Source of the DNA: Bacteroidales bacterium | GTDB taxonomy: Bacteria > Bacteroidota > Bacteroidia > Bacteroidales > UBA932 | Direction: 5' to 3' | Length of the DNA: 37,930 nt | NCBI GenBank assembly: GCA_017445015.1 | Contig: JAFSVL010000041.1 | Coordinates: 1 to 37,930 of the forward strand | Program-made: the position numbers and the translations under genes | Shown: positions 1 to 8,070 of the stretch, piece by piece | Layout: every line of letters starts with the position of its first letter | Position numbering within the stretch: the stretch's first letter is position 1 | The notes under the pieces: generated by a model | The model's input: the letters and a program-made list of their open reading frames with translations, nothing else | Databases searched by the model: none | What the model was told of the DNA's origin: nothing

Positions 1-1381
1 CCACTTCCGCCATCGGCTTCCCTTCCGCCAGCACCCCCGCATTGAAGTCGATCCAAAGCGGTTTTTTCTCGAAAAGGGGCGTATTGGTGGAAATCTTCAT
101 CGTCGGGACGAAGGAGCCGAAGGGCGTACCGCGGCCGGTCGTAAAGAGCACCATCTGGCAGCCGGCGGCAGCGAGTGCCGTCGATGCCACCAGGTCGTTC
201 CCCGGCGCACTGAGCAGGTTCAGCCCGTTCGTCTGCAGACGCTCGCCGTAGGAAAGGACCCCGCGGACGGGACCGGCACCGCTTTTCTGCGTACAGCCCA
301 GCGACTTTTCCTCCAGCGTCGAGATCCCCCCCGCCTTGTTGCCCGGCGAGGGATTCTCGTACACCGGCATCCCCGCCTTCATAAAATAGGACTTGAAGTC
401 ATTGATGAGTGCAACGGTACGCTCGAACAGCCCACGGTCGGCGCAACGGTTCATCAGCAGATGCTCCGCGCCGAACATTTCGGGTACTTCGGTCAGCACC
501 GTCGTTCCCCCGAGGGCGGCGATACGGTCGGAAAGCACGCCGAGCAGCGGATTCGCGGTAATGCCGGAAAGGCCGTCGGAGCCGCCGCACTTGAGCCCGA
601 TGCGCAGTTTCGACGCCGGGACGCGGGTACGGCGGTCGTCCTTGCAGGCGGCGAAGATGCCGCGCAGCAGTTCCAGCCCCGCCTCGGTTTCATCGCCCTG
701 CACCTTTTGTACTACGAGCGTACGCACGCGCGCGGGATCCACCTCGCCGACGAGTTCCATAAACGGCTCGATCTGGTTGTTCTCGCAGCCGAGCGACAGC
801 ACCAGCACGCCGCCGGCATTGGGATGATGCACCATATCGGCGAGAATCGTGCGGGTATTTTCGTGGTCGCCGCCGAGCTGCGAGCAGCCGTAATTGTGCG
901 GGAAGGCGACGACGGCGTCGACACTCCCCTCCCGTCCGGCGATTTCCGCGCGGAAGGCTTCCGCCAGGCGCCCGGCAATGCCATTCACGCAGCCTACGGT
1001 AGGGATGATCCAGATCTGGTTGCGGACGCCCACCTGGCCGTCGGCGCGCACGAAGCCCTCGAAAGTGGGCATCTCTGCCGGTGCAGACGGAAGCGGGCAG
1101 TCCACCGGCTGGTACGTATAGTCTTTCAAGCCGGAGAGATTGGTCTTGATACAGGCGTGGTCCACCAGGGCGCCCGCCGGCTTGTCCACCGTGACGTGGC
1201 CCGTGGGGAAGCCATATTTGATGATGTCATCGCCGGCCTTGAGGGCCTTGAGGGTGAATTTGTGGCCGCGGGGGATGTCCTCGCAGAGCGTCACGCCCAA
1301 GGCCTGCGTCCCGGCCTTCAGGTCCGAGAGCGCCACGGCAACATTATCCGCCGGATTGATTTTGATATATTGATTTTTCAT
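1..1381 (-). CDS. uxaA: Altronate dehydratase UxaA (3' end beyond window)
   Basis: Dehydrates D-altronate to 2-keto-3-deoxygluconate (KDG) in the galacturonate branch. Reading the minus strand from the ATG at 1381 gives 460 codons with no stop before the window edge, beginning MKNQYIKINPADNVAVAL. The first ~85 residues are the small SAF-type N-terminal domain. The rest matches the galactarate/altronate dehydratase catalytic region, with blocks such as RNQIWIIPTVGCVNG, FPHNYGCSQLGGDHENT, LKCGGSDGLSGITANP and FTTGRGTPFGS. The family is about 500 residues, so only a short C-terminal piece is missing. The start overlaps the uxaB stop by four bases (ATGA), implying translational coupling and one uxaB-uxaA transcript. 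Product is clear; only the 3' end is unseen. Confidence 0.95.
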   Translation of the reverse strand, partial: MKNQYIKINPADNVAVALSDLKAGTQALGVTLCEDIPRGHKFTLKALKAGDDIIKYGFPTGHVTVDKPAGALVDHACIKTNLSGLKDYTYQPVDCPLPSAPAEMPTFEGFVRADGQVGVRNQIWIIPTVGCVNGIAGRLAEAFRAEIAGREGSVDAVVAFPHNYGCSQLGGDHENTRTILADMVHHPNAGGVLVLSLGCENNQIEPFMELVGEVDPARVRTLVVQKVQGDETEAGLELLRGIFAACKDDRRTRVPASKLRIGLKCGGSDGLSGITANPLLGVLSDRIAALGGTTVLTEVPEMFGAEHLLMNRCADRGLFERTVALINDFKSYFMKAGMPVYENPSPGNKAGGISTLEEKSLGCTQKSGAGPVRGVLSYGERLQTNGLNLLSAPGNDLVASTALAAAGCQMVLFTTGRGTPFGSFVPTMKISTNTPLFEKKPLWIDFNAGVLAEGKPMAEV

Positions 1382-2817
1382 AGCACACTTTCAACGGCCT
1401 TCCTCATGCCCTGCGACTGGATCAGCGCCAGGTCGGCGGCCAACTTGTCGGTCAGGCCAGGGACGGCATTCAGGTTCTCGCCCCAGATGAACTCCGCGGC
1501 CAGCACCCCCTCCGCCACCTTGCGCACATCGCCGGCCGCCCAGAGGTCTGCGAGCAGCTTCACGATGGCCGCATCGTCGTTGGGAACGATTTCGTCATCG
1601 CCGCGCTTGCCGCCTTTGTAATAGGTAACGATACCGGCGAGTCCGAGCACCAGGCCTTCGGGCAGCGCGCCCTTGCGCTCGAGATAGGTCTTCAGCCCGG
1701 GCAGGTCGCGGGTCTTGAACTTCGGGAAGGAATTGAGCATGATGGAGGTCACGAAATGCTTCACGAAGGGATTCACGAAACGCTCCTTGACGCTGTCCGC
1801 GAACTGGCGGAGTTCCGCCTCGGGCAGGTTCAGCGTCTGCATCAGTTCTTCATACATCACTTTGTCCACGAAACGGCCGATGACGGGGTCTTCGCAGCAT
1901 TCGCGCACGGTATCCAGGCCGCTCAGGTAACCCACCGGCGAGAGGACGGTGTGCGGACCGTTGAGCAGGGTGACCTTGCGCTCGTGGTACGGGGCCTCGG
2001 AGGGCACGAACAGCACGTTCAGGCCGGCCTTGTCGGCGGGGAATTCCGCGGCAATCTCCTTCGGCGCTTCGATGACCCAAAGGTGGAAAATTTCCGCCTT
2101 GACGAGCAGACGGTCCTCGTAGCCGACTTTTTCGCAGAGTTCGGCGGCGTTGTCACGCGGATAGCCGGGGACGATGCGGTCCACCAGCGTGCAGTAAACG
2201 CCGCAGTGGTTCTCGAACCAGGCGGAGAAGGCCTCACCCAGGTTCCAGAGCTTGATATACTCGCGGATGCAGCGCTTGAGTTCCTTTCCGTTGAGGAAAA
2301 TCAGTTCGCAGGGGAAGATGATCAGGCCCTTCGCAGGGTCGCCCTTGAAATACTCGAAGCGGTGATAGAGCAACTGCACCAGTTTGCCGGGATAGGAAGA
2401 GGCCGGCGCGTCGGTGAACTTGCAGGCCGGGTCGAAGGCGATGCCCGCCTCCGTCGTATTGGAAATGACGAAACGGATTTCCGGCTGCTCCGCCAATTTC
2501 ATATAGGCGTCAAACTCGGCGTAGGGATTGATGCCGCGGGAAATCACGTCGATCATCTCGATGCTGTCCACGCGCTGGCCCTTGTCGATGCCCTGCAGGT
2601 TCAGGTGGTAGAGGCCGTCCTGCTCACCCAGCATATCCACCATCCCGCGCTCGATGGGCTGGACAACGACCACCGATGCGTTAAAATCGGTCTTCCGGTT
2701 TGTATTCCATACGATCCAGTCCACGAATGCGCGCAGGAAATTACCTTCTCCGAACTGAATAATCTTTTCTGTGTACTGTTTCGCTGCCGGGCAGCTTTTG
2801 CGATTAAGACGTTCCAT
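1378..2817 (-). CDS. uxaB: Tagaturonate reductase UxaB (altronate oxidoreductase)
   Basis: NADH-dependent reduction of D-tagaturonate to D-altronate in the cytoplasm. The 479-residue protein has the long-chain mannitol dehydrogenase architecture. An N-terminal Rossmann part opens with IQFGEGNFLRAFVDW (residues ~20-35), typical of UxaB rather than mannitol or fructuronate reductases. A helical C-terminal part contains FVNPFVKHFVTSIMLNSFPKFK, with the conserved Lys of the active site. Length is normal. It is the first gene of the leftward pair, and its stop overlaps the uxaA start. A match to the Bacteroidota -7 box lies 36 bp upstream on the same strand. Fructuronate reductase (UxuB) is the main alternative, but the uxaA partner favours UxaB. 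Confidence 0.93.
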   Translation of the reverse strand: MERLNRKSCPAAKQYTEKIIQFGEGNFLRAFVDWIVWNTNRKTDFNASVVVVQPIERGMVDMLGEQDGLYHLNLQGIDKGQRVDSIEMIDVISRGINPYAEFDAYMKLAEQPEIRFVISNTTEAGIAFDPACKFTDAPASSYPGKLVQLLYHRFEYFKGDPAKGLIIFPCELIFLNGKELKRCIREYIKLWNLGEAFSAWFENHCGVYCTLVDRIVPGYPRDNAAELCEKVGYEDRLLVKAEIFHLWVIEAPKEIAAEFPADKAGLNVLFVPSEAPYHERKVTLLNGPHTVLSPVGYLSGLDTVRECCEDPVIGRFVDKVMYEELMQTLNLPEAELRQFADSVKERFVNPFVKHFVTSIMLNSFPKFKTRDLPGLKTYLERKGALPEGLVLGLAGIVTYYKGGKRGDDEIVPNDDAAIVKLLADLWAAGDVRKVAEGVLAAEFIWGENLNAVPGLTDKLAADLALIQSQGMRKAVESVL

Positions 2818-2852
2818 AGTTTCAGTTATGATTTTAGTGGTGTGTTAATGCA

Positions 2853-2860
2853 CAAATGTA
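2853..2860 (-). promoter_or_regulatory. Candidate -7 box for uxaB-uxaA
   Basis: On the minus strand this reads TACATTTG, a full match to the Bacteroidota -7 consensus TAnnTTTG, 35 bp upstream of the uxaB ATG. The -33 region (about 2879-2884) reads TTTC rather than TTTG, so the promoter may be weak or activator-dependent. No operator could be recognised, and no regulator gene is in the window. Confidence 0.6.
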
Positions 2861-2868
2861 ATCATTTT

Positions 2869-2900
2869 TTTGGATAGGAAAGAAAAATATGATAAATTGC
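2869..2900 (+). promoter_or_regulatory. Possible promoter for uxaC-kdgK-kdgA-exuT
   Basis: TTTG at 2869-2872 is followed after 20 bases by TAAATTGC at 2893-2900, which matches the -7 consensus in its TA and first TT only. A start site near 2905 would give a leader of roughly 14 nt to the ATG at 2919 and would exclude the in-frame ATG at 2889. The match is partial. Confidence 0.4.
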
Positions 2901-2918
2901 AACAAATTTTTTAGCACT

Positions 2919-4319
2919 ATGGCTTTTATCCATCAAGATTTCATGCTCGGCACAAAGACAGCGAGGGAACTCTACCACGCGCATGCCGAAAAACTTCCGA
3001 TTATCGACTATCACTGCCACCTGATTCCCCAGATGATTGCGGACGACTACAAGTTCGCCGACATTACGGAACTCTGGCTCGGAGGCGACCAGTATAAATG
3101 GCGCGCGATGCGCGGGAACGGCGTTCCGGAAGAGTATATCACCGGAGGGCGCAGTTCCTGGGAGAAATTCGAGAAATGGGCGGAAACGGTCCCCTACACC
3201 ATGCGCAACCCGCTCTACCACTGGACGCATCTGGAACTTTCCCGCGTCTTCGGCATCGATAAAATCCTTTCTCCCGCCACCGCGCGCGAAATTTTCGAGG
3301 AATGTAATGCCAAACTTGCCACGCCCCAGTACAGCGGCCAGCAGCTGATCCGGAAGTTCAATGTGGAGACGGTCTGCACGACCGACGATCCCGCCGACGA
3401 CCTGCGCTATCACAGGCAGATTCTCGAAAAGCCCTTCGGGACGAAAGTAATTCCCGCCTGGAGGCCGGACAAGGCGATGGCCATCGAGAAACCCGACGAA
3501 TACAAGGCCTATATTGAAAAGCTCGGAGCCGCCGCCGGAATGGAAATCAAGACCTATGCAGAGCTTCTCGAAGCTCTGCAGAAGCGCCACGATTTCTTTG
3601 CATCGATGGGCTGCAAACTCTCCGACCACGGATTGGAAGCCTTCTATGCCGCGGATTATACCGAGGCGGAGATCGGACGCATCTTCAGCAAGGTGCTTGC
3701 CGGCAATGCCCCGGATGCTGACGAACTGGACAAGTTCCGCAGCGCCTTCCTCTTCGACATGGCGGTCATGGACGCCGACGCCGGCTGGGCGCAGCAGTTC
3801 CACGTGGGAGCCATCCGCAACAACAATGGCAAGATGATGCGGCAGCTCGGCCCCGCTACGGGCTACGACGCCATCCACGACCTTCCGACGGCCGCCGCGG
3901 GACACAAGTTCCTGAACCGGCTCGCCGAGGCGGGCAAACTCACCAAGACCATCCTCTACTGCCTCAATCCCAAGGACAACGAGGTGATGACGACGATGGC
4001 CTACACCTTCAACGACGGGTCCTACCCCGGCATGATGCAGTTCGGCAGCGGCTGGTGGTTCCTCGATCAGGAGGACGGCATGCGCAAGCAGATGAATGCG
4101 CTGAGCGTGCTCGGCCTGCTGAGCCGGTTCGTGGGGATGCTGACGGATTCCCGCAGTTTCATCTCTTATCCCCGGCACGAGTATTTCCGCCGCATCCTCT
4201 GCGATGTAATCGGGCGCGATGTCGAGGACGGGAAGCTCCCGGCCTCCGAAATGGAGCGTATCGGGCAGATGGTAGAAGACATTTCCTATTATAACGCAAA
4301 GAATTATTTTAATTTCTGA
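2919..4319 (+). CDS. uxaC: Glucuronate/galacturonate isomerase UxaC
   Basis: Isomerises D-galacturonate to tagaturonate and D-glucuronate to fructuronate, the entry step of the pathway. From the ATG at 2919 the protein is 466 residues and starts MAFIHQDFMLGTKTARELYH, which aligns with UxaC N-termini. An in-frame ATG at 2889 would add ten unusual residues and overlaps the likely promoter, so it was not used. The amidohydrolase-type metal site is visible as IIDYHCHL (His32, His34). The C-terminal block DSRSFISYPRHEYFRRILC is diagnostic of the family. Length is normal. It is the first gene of the rightward operon, with kdgK beginning one base after its stop. Confidence 0.96.
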   Translation: MAFIHQDFMLGTKTARELYHAHAEKLPIIDYHCHLIPQMIADDYKFADITELWLGGDQYKWRAMRGNGVPEEYITGGRSSWEKFEKWAETVPYTMRNPLYHWTHLELSRVFGIDKILSPATAREIFEECNAKLATPQYSGQQLIRKFNVETVCTTDDPADDLRYHRQILEKPFGTKVIPAWRPDKAMAIEKPDEYKAYIEKLGAAAGMEIKTYAELLEALQKRHDFFASMGCKLSDHGLEAFYAADYTEAEIGRIFSKVLAGNAPDADELDKFRSAFLFDMAVMDADAGWAQQFHVGAIRNNNGKMMRQLGPATGYDAIHDLPTAAAGHKFLNRLAEAGKLTKTILYCLNPKDNEVMTTMAYTFNDGSYPGMMQFGSGWWFLDQEDGMRKQMNALSVLGLLSRFVGMLTDSRSFISYPRHEYFRRILCDVIGRDVEDGKLPASEMERIGQMVEDISYYNAKNYFNF

Positions 4320-4320
4320 T

Positions 4321-5346
4321 ATGGCAAAAATTGTAACGCTGGGCGAGATTATGCTCCGCCTATCGCCTGCCGGAAATGACAGGTTTATCCAGACGGAAAT
4401 GCTGCGGATCATTCCGGGCGGCGGAGAGGCGAATGTCGCCGTCAGTCTGGCCAATTATGGCCACGAGGCTTATTTTGTGAGCAAACTGCCCAAGCACGAA
4501 ATCGGGCAGATTGCCGTGAACGGGCTGCGCCGCTATGGCGTCCGCACGGACTTTATCGCCCGCGGGGGTGACCGCGTGGGCCTCTATTATGCCGAGACCG
4601 GTGCGTCGATGCGTCCGTCGAAGGTCATCTATGACCGGGCGCATTCCGCCATCGCCGAGGCGAATCCGGAGGATTTTGATTTCGACGCCATTATGGAGGG
4701 TGCGGCCTGGTTCCACTGGTCCGGCATTACGCCCGCCGTTTCCGACAAGGCGGCCGAACTGACGCGTCTGGCCTGCGAGGCCGCAAAGCGCAACGGCGTC
4801 ACCGTATCCGTCGATCTCAATTTCCGCAAGAAACTCTGGACCTCCGAGAAAGCGATTTCCGTGATGCGCCCCCTGATGAAATATGTGGATATCTGCATAG
4901 GCAATGAAGAGGACGCTGAACTGTGCCTGGGCTTCAAGCCTGACGCGGATGTGGAAGGCGGCAGCACCGATGCGGCCGGCTATGAGGGAATCTTCCGCCA
5001 GATGAAGGAGGAATTCGGCTTCAAGTATGTGGTTTCCACCCTGCGCGAGTCCTTCTCCGCAACGTTCAACGGCTGGAAGGCGCTTATCTATGACGGAAAG
5101 GAGTTCTATCAGTCCAAGCGCTACGAAATCAATCCCATCATCGACCGCGTGGGCGGCGGGGATTCGTTCTCCGGCGGCCTGATTCACGGCATGCTCAAAT
5201 ATCCCGGCAACCAGGGTGCGGCGCTCGAGTTCGCGGTGGCGGCCTCCGCGCTCAAGCACACGGTTAACGGAGACTTCAATCTCGTCAGCGAAGACGAAGT
5301 CCTGAGCCTTGCCGGGGGCAATGCGAACGGCAGGGTGCAACGCTAA
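4321..5346 (+). CDS. kdgK: 2-dehydro-3-deoxygluconokinase KdgK (PfkB family)
   Basis: Phosphorylates KDG to KDPG using ATP. The 341-residue protein is a PfkB/ribokinase-type sugar kinase. The N-terminal part has PGGGEANVAVSLANYG (signature 1, ~32-47). The C-terminal signature DRVGGGDSFSGGLIHG carries the catalytic base Asp281 and the anion-hole glycines. Specificity for KDG rather than fructose or ribose is inferred mainly from context: it lies directly between uxaC and the KDPG aldolase. The start is one base after the uxaC stop. An 81-base palindromic element follows four bases after its own stop codon and separates it from kdgA. Confidence 0.93.
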   Translation: MAKIVTLGEIMLRLSPAGNDRFIQTEMLRIIPGGGEANVAVSLANYGHEAYFVSKLPKHEIGQIAVNGLRRYGVRTDFIARGGDRVGLYYAETGASMRPSKVIYDRAHSAIAEANPEDFDFDAIMEGAAWFHWSGITPAVSDKAAELTRLACEAAKRNGVTVSVDLNFRKKLWTSEKAISVMRPLMKYVDICIGNEEDAELCLGFKPDADVEGGSTDAAGYEGIFRQMKEEFGFKYVVSTLRESFSATFNGWKALIYDGKEFYQSKRYEINPIIDRVGGGDSFSGGLIHGMLKYPGNQGAALEFAVAASALKHTVNGDFNLVSEDEVLSLAGGNANGRVQR

Positions 5347-5350
5347 AATA

Positions 5351-5429
5351 GAAGCAGTTTGCAACGTTAGGGGGCATTTACCCGGATAGGGTTGCGCAGC
5401 AACAAGCCCCCGCTGTTGCAAACTGCTTC
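5351..5429. repeat. Palindromic structured element, copy 1 (three-way-junction core)
   Basis: A perfect 15-bp inverted repeat (5351-5365, GAAGCAGTTTGCAAC, with 5415-5429) encloses a 42-nt core at 5370-5411. The core folds as a closing stem GGGGGC/GCCCCC (5370-5375 with 5406-5411), a hairpin ACCC-GGATA-GGGT (5380-5392) and a hairpin TTGC-GCA-GCAA (5392-5402), making a three-way junction. A second core at 29827-29868 has the same length and 37 of 42 identical bases. The element lies between kdgK and kdgA, four bases after the kdgK stop. No T-tract follows, so a simple intrinsic terminator is unlikely in this direction. An RNA-level role (processing, stability or graded expression within the operon) is inference. 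Confidence 0.8.
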
Positions 5430-5445
5430 CAAACCATTAAACGAT

Positions 5446-6114
5446 ATGGCAAAGTACAATAAATTACAAGTAATTGCGGCGATGCAGCAGACCGGGATGG
5501 TCCCCGTGTTTTACAACGCCGACATTGAAATTTCAAAGAAGGTCCTGAAAGCCTGCTACGACGGGGGCGTACGTGCCTTCGAATTTACCAACCGCGGGGA
5601 TTTCGCGCAGGAGGTTTTCAAGGAACTCGTCAAGTATGCTGGCAAGGAACTTCCCGGAATGATCCTGGGGATAGGTTCCGTTGTCGATGCCGGCACGGCC
5701 GCCCTGTATCTGCAGCTGGGCGCCAATTTCGTGGTGGGTCCCCTCTTCAATCCGGACATCGCTCCGGTATGCAACCGCCGTCTGGTGCCCTACTGCCCCG
5801 GCTGCGGCAGCGTAAGCGAGGTGGGGAAAGCCCAGGAACTGGGCTGCGACGTGTGCAAGGTCTTCCCCGGTGACGTGCTCGGCCCCAAGTTCGTCAAGGG
5901 TCTGCGTGCACCGATGCCCTGGAGCAATATCATGGTGACCGGAGGCGTGAAACCCGAAAAGGAAAACCTCAAGGGCTGGTTTGACGCGGGAGTAACCTGC
6001 GTGGGCATGGGCTCCAACCTGTTCCCGAAAGAAGTGATGGCGGCCGGGAACTGGGCCGCGATAACCGACCTCTGCAAGGAGGCCCTCGACATTATCAAAG
6101 AAGTAAGAAAATAA
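5446..6114 (+). CDS. kdgA: KDPG aldolase (bifunctional 4-hydroxy-2-oxoglutarate/KDPG aldolase type)
   Basis: Cleaves 2-keto-3-deoxy-6-phosphogluconate to pyruvate and glyceraldehyde-3-phosphate, ending the hexuronate pathway. The ATG at 5446 gives 222 residues starting [20 protein letters not shown]; the longer in-frame extension would run through the palindrome and was rejected. It is a class I TIM-barrel aldolase. The Schiff-base lysine is Lys138 in [13 protein letters not shown], and the proton-shuttling Glu46 sits in FEFTNRG. The GIGSV and VTGGVKPE phosphate-binding segments are present. Length is normal for Eda/KdgA. It is the third gene of the uxaC operon, and exuT begins nine bases after its stop. 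Confidence 0.94.
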   Translation: MAKYNKLQVIAAMQQTGMVPVFYNADIEISKKVLKACYDGGVRAFEFTNRGDFAQEVFKELVKYAGKELPGMILGIGSVVDAGTAALYLQLGANFVVGPLFNPDIAPVCNRRLVPYCPGCGSVSEVGKAQELGCDVCKVFPGDVLGPKFVKGLRAPMPWSNIMVTGGVKPEKENLKGWFDAGVTCVGMGSNLFPKEVMAAGNWAAITDLCKEALDIIKEVRK

Positions 6115-6123
6115 TAATACCCC

Positions 6124-7578
6124 ATGAGTACACAAACCAAACTGATGACCAACTGGCGTTGGTGGCTCTGCTCCCTGCTCTTCGTGGCGACGACCGTGAA
6201 CTACCTCGACCGCCAGGTCCTATCCCTCACTTATGAGGAATTTATCAAGCCGGAGTTCCACTGGACCGATGCCAATTACGGCACCATCACCAGTTTCTTC
6301 TCCATCTTCTATGCGATTGCCTGCCTCTTTGCCGGAAAGTTCGTGGACTGGATGGGCACCAAGAAGGGTTACCTCATCGCCATCGGCGTATGGTCGGCGG
6401 GCGCCTGCCTGCATGCCGCATGCGGCTGGGCGACGGCCCTTTTCACTCCCGGCGTAGAGAGCGCCATCGCGCTGAAGGCCATCGAAGCCGGCAGTAATAT
6501 CGCGCTTGCAGTATCCACCACCTCGGTCTATCTGTTCCTGCTCTGCCGCGGCATCCTGGCACTGGGCGAGGCCGGGAACTTCCCTGCCGCCATCAAGGTA
6601 ACCGCCGAGTACTTCCCCAAGAAAGACCGCGCCTTCGCGACCTCCATCTTCAATGCCGGTGCCTCCGTAGGCGCCCTTGCGGCTCCGCTGTGCATCCCGC
6701 CCCTCGCCGTGAAATTCGGTTGGGAGATGGCTTTCATCATCATCGGCGCTCTGGGATTCATCTGGATGTTCTTCTGGGCCTTCATGTATGAAAAGCCCGA
6801 GAACAGCAAACACGTCAATGAAGCGGAACTGGAGTACATCCATCAGGACGACGCTGCCGAGGCGGCAGAAAAGGCGGCCATCGCCGCACAGAAGGCCATC
6901 CCCTTCGGGAAATGCTTCGGCTACAAGCAGACCTGGGCCTTCATTGTCGGCAAGTTCTTCACCGACGGCGTATGGTGGTTCTTCCTCTTCTGGGCTCCTT
7001 CCTACTTCAGCAACCAGTTCTCCGCCCCCGCCACTTCCGGGCTGGGTCAAGCGCTGATTTTCACGCTCTATGCGATTGTGACCGTCATTTCCATCGGCGG
7101 CGGTTATCTGCCCAAGATTTTCGTGGATAAGAAGGGAATGAATCCCTATAACGGCCGTATGCTGGCGATGCTGATTTTCGCCTTCTTCCCGATTGCCGCG
7201 CTTTTTGCACAGCCCCTTGGAATGCACTTCGACAGCCCCTGGTGGCCGGCCATCCTCATCGGCCTCGCCGGTGCGGGACATCAGGCCTGGTCCGCGAACC
7301 TCTTCTCCACCATCGGAGACATGTTCCCCAAGAGCACCATCGCCACCATCACCGGTATCGGAGCCATGGCGGGCGGCGTCGGTTCAATGATTATCCAAAA
7401 GGTTGCAGGCAACCTCTTCACCTACGCCGAGAATGCCGGCTCCGCCTTCACGTTCTTCGGATTCGAGGGCAAGCCGGCCGGCTATTTCATCATGTTCTGT
7501 TTCTGCGGCATTGCCTACCTCATTGCCTGGAGCATCATGAAATCGCTGGTCCCGAAGTACAAACCTATCGAAGTATAA
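6124..7578 (+). CDS. exuT: Hexuronate transporter, MFS anion:cation symporter family (ExuT-like)
   Basis: An inner-membrane major facilitator of 484 residues, probably importing galacturonate and glucuronate with protons. The N-terminus WRWWLCSLLFVATTVNYLDR is typical of the ACS family (ExuT, GudP, GarP), where NYxDR in helix 1 is conserved. The next loop contains the MFS motif-A-like GKFVDWMGTKKGY, and RGILALGEAGNFPAAIK is another ACS hallmark. About twelve hydrophobic segments are visible, with a charged, Ala/Glu-rich central loop near residues 225-260. Substrate is inferred from its place as the last catabolic gene of the uxaC-kdgK-kdgA operon. Confidence 0.9.
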   Translation: MSTQTKLMTNWRWWLCSLLFVATTVNYLDRQVLSLTYEEFIKPEFHWTDANYGTITSFFSIFYAIACLFAGKFVDWMGTKKGYLIAIGVWSAGACLHAACGWATALFTPGVESAIALKAIEAGSNIALAVSTTSVYLFLLCRGILALGEAGNFPAAIKVTAEYFPKKDRAFATSIFNAGASVGALAAPLCIPPLAVKFGWEMAFIIIGALGFIWMFFWAFMYEKPENSKHVNEAELEYIHQDDAAEAAEKAAIAAQKAIPFGKCFGYKQTWAFIVGKFFTDGVWWFFLFWAPSYFSNQFSAPATSGLGQALIFTLYAIVTVISIGGGYLPKIFVDKKGMNPYNGRMLAMLIFAFFPIAALFAQPLGMHFDSPWWPAILIGLAGAGHQAWSANLFSTIGDMFPKSTIATITGIGAMAGGVGSMIIQKVAGNLFTYAENAGSAFTFFGFEGKPAGYFIMFCFCGIAYLIAWSIMKSLVPKYKPIEV

Positions 7579-7584
7579 GGACCT

Positions 7585-8025
7585 TTGTTCGGGCTTGAGG
7601 AACTGGGGCTCGCCGGCCTGTTTATCGGCACTTTTCTGGCGGCGACCATCCTGCCGTTCAGTTCCGACGCCCTGTACATTGCCGTCCTGCTGGCCGTCAA
7701 GGACCCCGTCGCCTGCCTGGTGACGGGGTCTCTCGGCAACTGGCTGGGCGGGGTCACGACCTATCTGCTCGGCCGCGTCGCCAAATGGGAGTGGCTGGAA
7801 AAGACGTTCAAGGTCCGGCGCGAAACCCTCGAAAAGCAGAAAATCCTTATCGACAAGTACGGGATATGGATAGCGCTGCTGAGTTGGGTGCCCTTCGCCG
7901 GTGATGTGATTGCCCTTGCGCTGGGATTCTACAAGAGCCCGGTCCTCTGGACGTTGCTGCTGCTCTTCGCAGGGAAGTTCGCCCGCTTCCTGCTCTGGAC
8001 CGCGATGCTCTGGGGAGCGCTATAG
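7585..8025 (+). CDS. Small SNARE-associated/DedA-like membrane protein (YqaA type)
   Basis: A 146-residue integral membrane protein resembling the YqaA/DedA (VTT-domain) family. The visible signature is LVTGSLGNWLGGVTTYLLGR, followed by an amphipathic stretch and then LLSWVPFAGDVIALALGFYK, the re-entrant-loop-like motif of this family. Two further hydrophobic segments end the protein. The start is a TTG at 7585, six bases after the exuT stop; no in-frame ATG precedes the first membrane segment, so TTG is the best choice. Related proteins act in lipid scrambling or envelope homeostasis, but the role of this short branch is not known. It may be co-transcribed with exuT purely by position. Confidence 0.75.
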   Translation: MFGLEELGLAGLFIGTFLAATILPFSSDALYIAVLLAVKDPVACLVTGSLGNWLGGVTTYLLGRVAKWEWLEKTFKVRRETLEKQKILIDKYGIWIALLSWVPFAGDVIALALGFYKSPVLWTLLLLFAGKFARFLLWTAMLWGAL

Positions 8026-8070
8026 GATTATCGCTATGTTACTGCATTTTTGAGGTCAAAACAAAGGGAT

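Noticed and set aside
2862-4454. A 530-codon open frame on the minus strand
   Set aside because: Antisense to uxaC and the start of kdgK; composition is that of a GC-rich shadow frame.
5351-5429. Element as a metabolite riboswitch for the hexuronate operon
   Set aside because: The same core lies antisense in an unrelated operon, and the element is after a stop codon within the operon rather than in a leader.
5351-5429. Element as a plain intrinsic terminator
   Set aside because: No T-tract follows copy 1 on the plus strand, and kdgA and exuT downstream show no separate promoter match.
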